Shown here piece after piece: positions 5,725 to 6,399 of a stretch of DNA of 6,399 bases; position 1 is the stretch's first letter; every line of letters starts with the position of its first letter. The DNA is from Desulfobulbaceae bacterium UBA5123. Its GTDB lineage: Bacteria > Desulfobacterota > Desulfobulbia > Desulfobulbales > UBA5123. The DNA lies in contig DHYT01000151.1 of assembly GCA_002415465.1 (NCBI GenBank), positions 2,442 to 8,840 on the forward strand, read 5' to 3'. The notes beneath the pieces were generated by a model, which saw only the letters and a list, made by a program, of their open reading frames with translations, had not been told where the DNA came from and made no database searches. The position numbers and the translations under genes were made by a program.

Positions 5725-6399
5725 TCAGGCCGCCGCGGCGTTCTTGCTGTGCTTGGCTTGCAACGAGGCGATGCGCGCCACCTCGGGCACCAACTCGGCC
5801 AGGGGTGGAATGTTGAAGTCGCGCTCGAGCAGGGTAGGCGCCACGCCCAGCAGATCGTAGGTGGTGTCGAGCAATTGCCAGACCGGCTCGATCACGTCGG
5901 CACCGTGGGTGTCGACGATGAGGTCGGGCGATTCTTGATAGTGGCCGGCCATGTGCATGTAGACGATGCGCTCGACCGGCATCTGGCGCAGGAACTCGAC
6001 CGGGTCGAAGCCGTGGTTCACGCTGTTGACGTAGATGTTGTTCACATCGAGATGCAGGTCGCAGTCGGCCTCATCGAGCACGGCGTGGATGAACTCGACC
6101 TCGCTCATCTCGGCGATAGGCGCGGCCACGTAATACGAGGCGTTTTCCACCGCGATGCGCTGCTCCAGGATGTCCTGCGCGCGGCGGATGCGGCCGGCCA
6201 CGTACTTGACCGCCTCTTCGGTGAATGGGATGGGCAGCAGGTCATACAGGTGCCCATCGTCCGAGCAATACGACAGATGCTCGGTGTACAGCGGAATCTT
6301 GTGGGTGGCCATGAAGGCCTTGATCTTCTTGAGCAGCATCTCGTCCAGCGGCGTCAGGCCGCCCAGCGACAGCGACAGGCCGTGGCAGACGAAGGTATG
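5725..6399 (-). CDS. hvfB: HvfB family MNIO enzyme (DUF692), 5' end outside window
   Basis: C-terminal 224 residues of a multinuclear non-heme iron oxidative enzyme, the family of MbnB, TglH and BufB, which oxidise cysteines of precursor peptides to heterocycles or related groups. Numbering from the first visible residue, the TIM-barrel metal-binding motifs are HGLSLSLG (H6), YTEHLSYC (H41), IAVENASYY (E85), [19 protein letters not shown] (D118, H129), YMHMAGHY (H149, H153), IVDTHGADV (D163, H165) and [11 protein letters not shown] (E192, D194). All look intact. The frame stays open to the window edge, and about 55-65 N-terminal residues should lie beyond it. An in-frame ATG at 6339 is internal, since strong family sequence continues upstream. 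With the HvfC partner one base downstream, the substrate is expected to be a small cysteine-rich HvfA-type peptide encoded further upstream. The exact chemistry is not known from sequence. Confidence 0.95.
   Translation of the reverse strand, partial: HTFVCHGLSLSLGGLTPLDEMLLKKIKAFMATHKIPLYTEHLSYCSDDGHLYDLLPIPFTEEAVKYVAGRIRRAQDILEQRIAVENASYYVAAPIAEMSEVEFIHAVLDEADCDLHLDVNNIYVNSVNHGFDPVEFLRQMPVERIVYMHMAGHYQESPDLIVDTHGADVIEPVWQLLDTTYDLLGVAPTLLERDFNIPPLAELVPEVARIASLQAKHSKNAAAA

Noticed and set aside
4962..5816. Plus-strand open frames opposite hvfC
   Set aside because: They are antisense to a well-supported DUF2063 gene and resemble nothing I know.

Overview
The window looks like a GC-rich Gram-negative chromosome, most likely a proteobacterium or a member of Desulfobacterota. 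The clues are a PhoB-type receiver domain, a proteobacterial-style VapB, an HvfB/HvfC RiPP-maturation pair, and a fused HisHF of the kind best known from fungi and plants. I cannot name the genus. Both flanks are GC-rich (for example 39 of 60 bases are G or C at 4741-4800). The middle, about 1560-3500, is visibly poorer in GC (23 of 60 at 3181-3240) and carries only defence-like and toxin-antitoxin genes, which suggests an acquired accessory segment.

Layout from left to right. Bases 1-1512 (minus strand) hold a 3'-truncated gene for a bifunctional imidazole glycerol phosphate synthase, with a HisH glutaminase fused to a HisF cyclase. After a 272-base divergent intergenic region, 1785-2609 (plus) encodes a DUF4393/Abi-alpha-like protein, a candidate phage-defence factor. 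Bases 2734-3012 and 2996-3295 (plus) form an overlapping Phd/YefM antitoxin and ParE toxin operon. A 54-residue ParD-tail-like ORF follows at 3331-3495 (plus), preceded by a perfect hairpin that abuts its Shine-Dalgarno sequence. Converging on it is a VapB antitoxin gene (3524-3751, minus) with no VapC toxin beside it.

The right part is all on the minus strand. Bases 3840-4907 encode a soluble hybrid protein with a PhoB-like receiver followed by a histidine kinase core. Its upstream gap contains three 7-base repeats phased at exactly 11 bases, resembling a PHO box. Bases 4971-5723 encode HvfC (DUF2063) and 5725-6399 encode HvfB (DUF692, the MNIO enzyme family), whose 5' end lies outside the window. 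HvfB and HvfC are separated by one base and probably modify cysteine residues in a precursor peptide encoded upstream of the window.

Functionally there are four blocks: histidine/purine-linked metabolism (HisHF), a defence and toxin-antitoxin island showing signs of decay (orphan VapB, shortened ParD), a probably phosphate-linked phosphorelay protein, and a RiPP maturation operon. No RNA genes, CRISPR arrays, insertion sequences or convincing intrinsic terminators were seen.
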